Source: Loxodes magnus (taxonomy: Eukaryota > Ciliophora > Karyorelictea > Loxodida > Loxodidae). From it: 64,000 nucleotides of DNA. The notes under the pieces were generated by a model. It searched no databases, was not told where the DNA came from, and was given only the letters and a program-made list of their open reading frames with translations. The DNA is taken from NCBI GenBank assembly GCA_946699065.1, contig CAMPDV010000447.1:1-64000 (forward strand). Direction: 5' to 3'. Positions 61,034 to 64,000 of the stretch are shown here, one piece after another (within the stretch, counting starts at the first letter, position 1; every line of letters starts with the position of its first letter). The position numbers were made by a program, and so were the translations under genes.

Positions 61034-61515
61034 ATGTCAGGTCGAGGAGAACTAGCTGCTATAAATAAATTTCAATTCATTTTACTTGGACTGCTATCTG
61101 ACTTATTTAGAGAATATCAAGGCTTCTGCTTTAAATGGGTTGACTTAGGGAGAAGAGTTTTATAGTCAATTTTTGTGCTTCAATAAATCTTTCTAAGTTC
61201 ATATAGCATTAATGAATTATCTGGATTTCAAACAGCTAGAAATAAAATTTTAGGTAAAGTTTTTTCTTCAAAACGTAAAGCGCTAAGAAAATACAAAAAC
61301 TGGATGCTCGCACTATAATTAAATAAGCGGAACTTGATAGAAAATTTACGAAAGCTAAAATCTTGATTTTATTTTTAAGATAAATTATATTCAAAGTGAG
61401 AAGGAGAGATAAAGCGTAAAAATTAAATTCATATCCCAAAAATGCTACAATATTTCAGTGATTTCATTACTGCAAAAAGAATATACGAATTATAGATTTA
61501 AAATCTATAAAATTT
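61034..61515 (+). CDS. Putative coding region of unknown family
   Basis: From ATG 61034 (MSGRGELAAINKF) one plus-strand frame stays protein-like to about 61515: LLGLLSDLFREYQGFCFKW, FQTARNKILGKVFSSKRKAL, RKYKNWMLALQLNKRNLIEN, and ends DFITAKRIYELQIQ. The first five residues match histone H2A/H4 starts, but the rest does not. The last 15 codons are shared with a sequence at 63394-63444. The 67-codon minus-strand ORF at 61236-61439 is its antisense shadow. Confidence 0.4.
61457..61510 (+). repeat. Direct repeat copy 1 with hairpin
   Basis: The words GCAAAAAGAATATACGAATT and ATAGATTTA are shared with 63409-63437. In both copies the tail forms an inverted repeat (TAGATTTAAAATCTA here, TAGATTTAATCTA in the other) just after the presumed coding end. 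Confidence 0.7.
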
Positions 61516-61519
61516 ATAA

Positions 61520-62690
61520 TAAATTTTTAACTTAGGAAAATAAATAAAACTAACAATTTTTAATAAATTGACCATTTGAGAGATAAGAGAGTGATATGCA
61601 GCGTGTATAGATTCATTAAGTAGATTAAATTTTTAATTTTCATTATAATGATAGATTTACCTTTTAAATTTTTAATGTATAACTCAAATTAATTTATTTT
61701 TATTTTATACCTTTAATTATTTATTTTATTAATTAAGTTAGAAATATTTACTCTTTAATATAAAACTAAAACTTAATAAGGGAAAATATAATTAAAGTTA
61801 ACTTGGCTATTATGAAAGTGAATTAGAGGTCAAGTTAAAAATGAAGATAATTATAGTTATTTATTAGTCCCGATTTATCTTTTCATTATTTATAAAATAA
61901 AGCTATATATTTATCCTTTTTTTATGAGGATAACACATATTATTATCATTTATATGAACAAACACATCCACATATAGTTGTTCTATTAATTGTGATGTAT
62001 ACTTGATATTTTCTAATCTAAGTTATTTTAAATTATTATATTTAGGGAAAAAGAATCTAAAAGAGATTGTTATTATTAAATTTCATTAAATATAAAATAG
62101 TAACTAAATTAAATTAAGCTTTAATTACCCCCTATTATTATGATTATTTTATTATTTTATTATTATATTCTGTATTAAAGTAGGTATCTTTATATATTTA
62201 TTTAGATTTAAGCTATTTCTTACTAAATAAAATAAAAAGCATTTACATTTTATCAATGTTTGATTGATGTCTTTAGTTATACTTTTATGAAAATAATTTC
62301 CTTATAAAAATACTAAATCAAAGTCACTATAAAATATTGGTGATTTATGATTGTTATTCTTCTTTTTTTTATTACGAATCTATTTATTATCTTTCACTCT
62401 AACTAGAAAAGATAGGCTAGATAGAATATATACGAATGCACTTAGATTAGATACGGATATATGCATAATTCAAACTATAAAAAGAATAATCATATTTTGC
62501 TTTTAACTTCTATCACAAAAAATAAATTTAAATTTAACCTTTCAGCAGTATAAAAACTATATAACTCACCTATTTAGAGATTGATCTAAGTCCAAAATAA
62601 TAAAAAAATTAATTTAATAGATAAATGAAAAAATATTTTAGACTGAAAAACCTACTTTTTACATTAGATAAAAATAGAATTTTATTTAAT
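61520..62690. other. AT-rich intergenic stretch, nothing identified
   Basis: About 1.2 kb between two coding-like regions. No feature I can support. Confidence 0.45.
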
Positions 62691-62699
62691 AAGATTTAA

Positions 62700-63393
62700 A
62701 TAAATAATTTAGGTATTTTTTCAAAGTAAACGTTAAAATTCTTTTATAGGCATATGCTTTAGTTTATTTTATAATTTAATAGAAATTAGTCAAGAGAAGA
62801 TCATAATCTAATTTAATTGGTTATTCTCAAGCTTTAAAGAATATGGACCAGATTACTTGCATACGTATGTTTTTTTGATACAGGATAGCTAGCTAAGTAA
62901 TATGGCTTAAAGAAGACAATTAAACTACAATTTTAAATAACTAGGGCTGAAACAAATAAATTATGGACTAAAGGCAAGATTAATTAAAAATAAAATTAAT
63001 TTTAGTATTAAAACAATTCCTTGGTATGAAAGAAAGCATATTCAATTCTAAATTTTCTATTACCTCTACTATCAAGACTTATTTGGACTGAAAAAAAGAT
63101 ACCGATGTAATAATCCTATAATTAAGGACAATTAAAGATGCTTATGCTGAATTAGTTTCATAAAACTTTTAAATGATCAGCGAATAAAAAACTAAAGAAT
63201 TCTCTTTAAATATGCAAATAAATCCTCGCCAAAAATAATGAAAGTTAGCAAGATCTGAGAGAAAAATTTGATTTAATTTCCGGTTTAGAAAATATAATGA
63301 GTCTAAATAATAAAGTATCTTTTAAAGGAATCAAATTAACTAATAAAGACTTAAATAGCTAATTTATTATTTAGAAAAAACATAGATAATCGT
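62700..63393 (+). CDS. Putative coding region of unknown family
   Basis: A plus-strand frame from about 62700 reads AYALVYFIIQQKLVKRRSQS, NLIGYSQALKNMDQITCIRM, NNQGWNKQIMDQRQDQLKIK, FLGMKESIFNSKFSITSTIK, TIKDAYAELVSQNFQMISEQ. Trp come from TGA (GWNKQ, DWKKD). Helical, charged, no recognised domain. The start is not defined. After about 63360 the convincing reading moves to another frame and ends in the motif shared with 61457-61510. Confidence 0.42.
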
Positions 63394-63444
63394 AGTGATA
63401 AAATTACGGCAAAAAGAATATACGAATTATAGATTTAATCTATG
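63394..63444 (+). repeat. Direct repeat copy 2 with hairpin
   Basis: This is the second copy of the ~45-bp sequence at 61457-61510, 1.94 kb downstream in the same orientation; the codon frame reads SDKITAKRIYELQIQ against SDFITAKRIYELQIQ. The same ATAGATTTA/TAATCTAT inverted repeat follows. Confidence 0.7.
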
Positions 63445-63449
63445 AATAT

Positions 63450-64000
63450 TTTATAGAATTAACTTTGGAAAGAAAATATGTAAATAAAATATAAGTAATG
63501 AAAGTATCTAAACAAGAATAGAGACTTTTATTTCTTTGTGCTAGCATTAATTATATTTTTTTATGAAGAAAGCTTTATAAATTTTAAATTCAAGAAATTT
63601 CTTCCCCTTTCAGAAAGTATAAAATCACTTAATAAATTTTGTTTTTAAAATAAAGAGGTTTTATAGCCAGAGTATTTGCAGAGTTTAGTCTCAATAAAAA
63701 CTAAATTCTTCTTGAAAAGATCTAATGAATGAAATTATTTGCTTTATTTTTATTTTTTTAATTTTTATATTATATTTATTTTTAAGAATTTAATAGTTTT
63801 GATAAAGTTTTTAAGTATTTTATCATTTGAATTATTTTCAAGCTATGTGCTTATAATTTTTTAGCTTCTTTATTTTAGTTGTTAATTCTTTAAAATATTT
63901 TATCATAATTTCTCTAATTAAAAAAATATTAAAAGAAATGCATTTCGATTTTAAAAGTTCTTCTTATTCTTATAACTTCTTTATTCTTTTACTATTTTCA
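63450..64000. other. AT-rich end of window, nothing identified
   Basis: About 550 bp of A/T-rich sequence, rich in TTTTATT-type words toward the edge. No gene seen. Confidence 0.5.

Noticed and set aside
61034..61060. Histone H2A or H4 gene
   Set aside because: Only the first five residues (MSGRG) fit; the remainder lacks any histone-fold sequence.

Overview
The window reads as AT-rich nuclear DNA of a ciliate. Roughly four fifths is A+T outside the satellite and the dispersed repeats. Under the standard code almost no gene is visible. If TAA and TAG are read as Gln, and in-frame TGA as Trp, long conserved domain proteins appear (RING, WD40, Kelch, LINE reverse transcriptase, integrase). In the clearest gene, 53046-54413, six in-frame TGA codons fall at Trp positions, several of them on recognisable Kelch Trp sites, and the frame still closes on a TGA. 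That fits an ambiguous karyorelict-like code (TAA/TAG=Gln, TGA=Trp or stop; a heterotrich such as Condylostoma is the other known model) rather than a Tetrahymena or Paramecium code. Two inferred introns are very short (25 and 29 nt). The taxon is an inference.

Layout. 1-19485 is one uninterrupted head-to-tail satellite of a 77-bp unit (about 250 copies) with higher-order structure of 7-8 units. 19490-21400 holds T-rich spacer, a decayed copy of a ~310-bp dispersed element and local tandem repeats. 21591-23962 (minus) is an intact RING / coiled-coil / pentapeptide / WD40 gene. 24000-26690 is very AT-rich and looks empty. 26710-27478 (plus) is a secreted protein gene, followed by a long probable membrane-protein coding region to about 31440 and a tRNA-Leu remnant without its anticodon arm. 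33850-37380 holds several degraded coding stretches, including a CCHC zinc-knuckle protein. 39794-42831 has two complete copies of the ~310-bp element with target-site duplications, and between them GC-richer minus-strand coding-like sequence. 43290-46400 holds a coiled-coil fragment, a decayed WD40 fragment, a frameshifted RING/coiled-coil gene and an orphan WD40 unit. 47605-48090 is a Tyr/Asn/Trp-rich protein gene. 48150-50060 (minus) is a dead LINE. 51570-52670 is a broken DDE integrase. 53046-54413 is an intact RING-Kelch gene. 54420-64000 is mostly AT-rich, with one more complete dispersed element (58286-58601, inverted) and some coding-like stretches.

How the parts relate. The ~310-bp element has 11-19 bp target-site duplications and no coding capacity, so it behaves like a SINE. 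The LINE relic in the same window shows that a target-primed retrotransposition machinery of the right kind has been present. The RING genes look like one local family of RING plus coiled-coil proteins with interchangeable C-terminal propellers (WD40, Kelch), presumably ubiquitin-ligase adaptors, with intact and decaying members side by side. Because no codon is an unconditional stop in this code, every frame is open. Coding calls for the AT-rich stretches therefore rest on residue patterns and are scored low.
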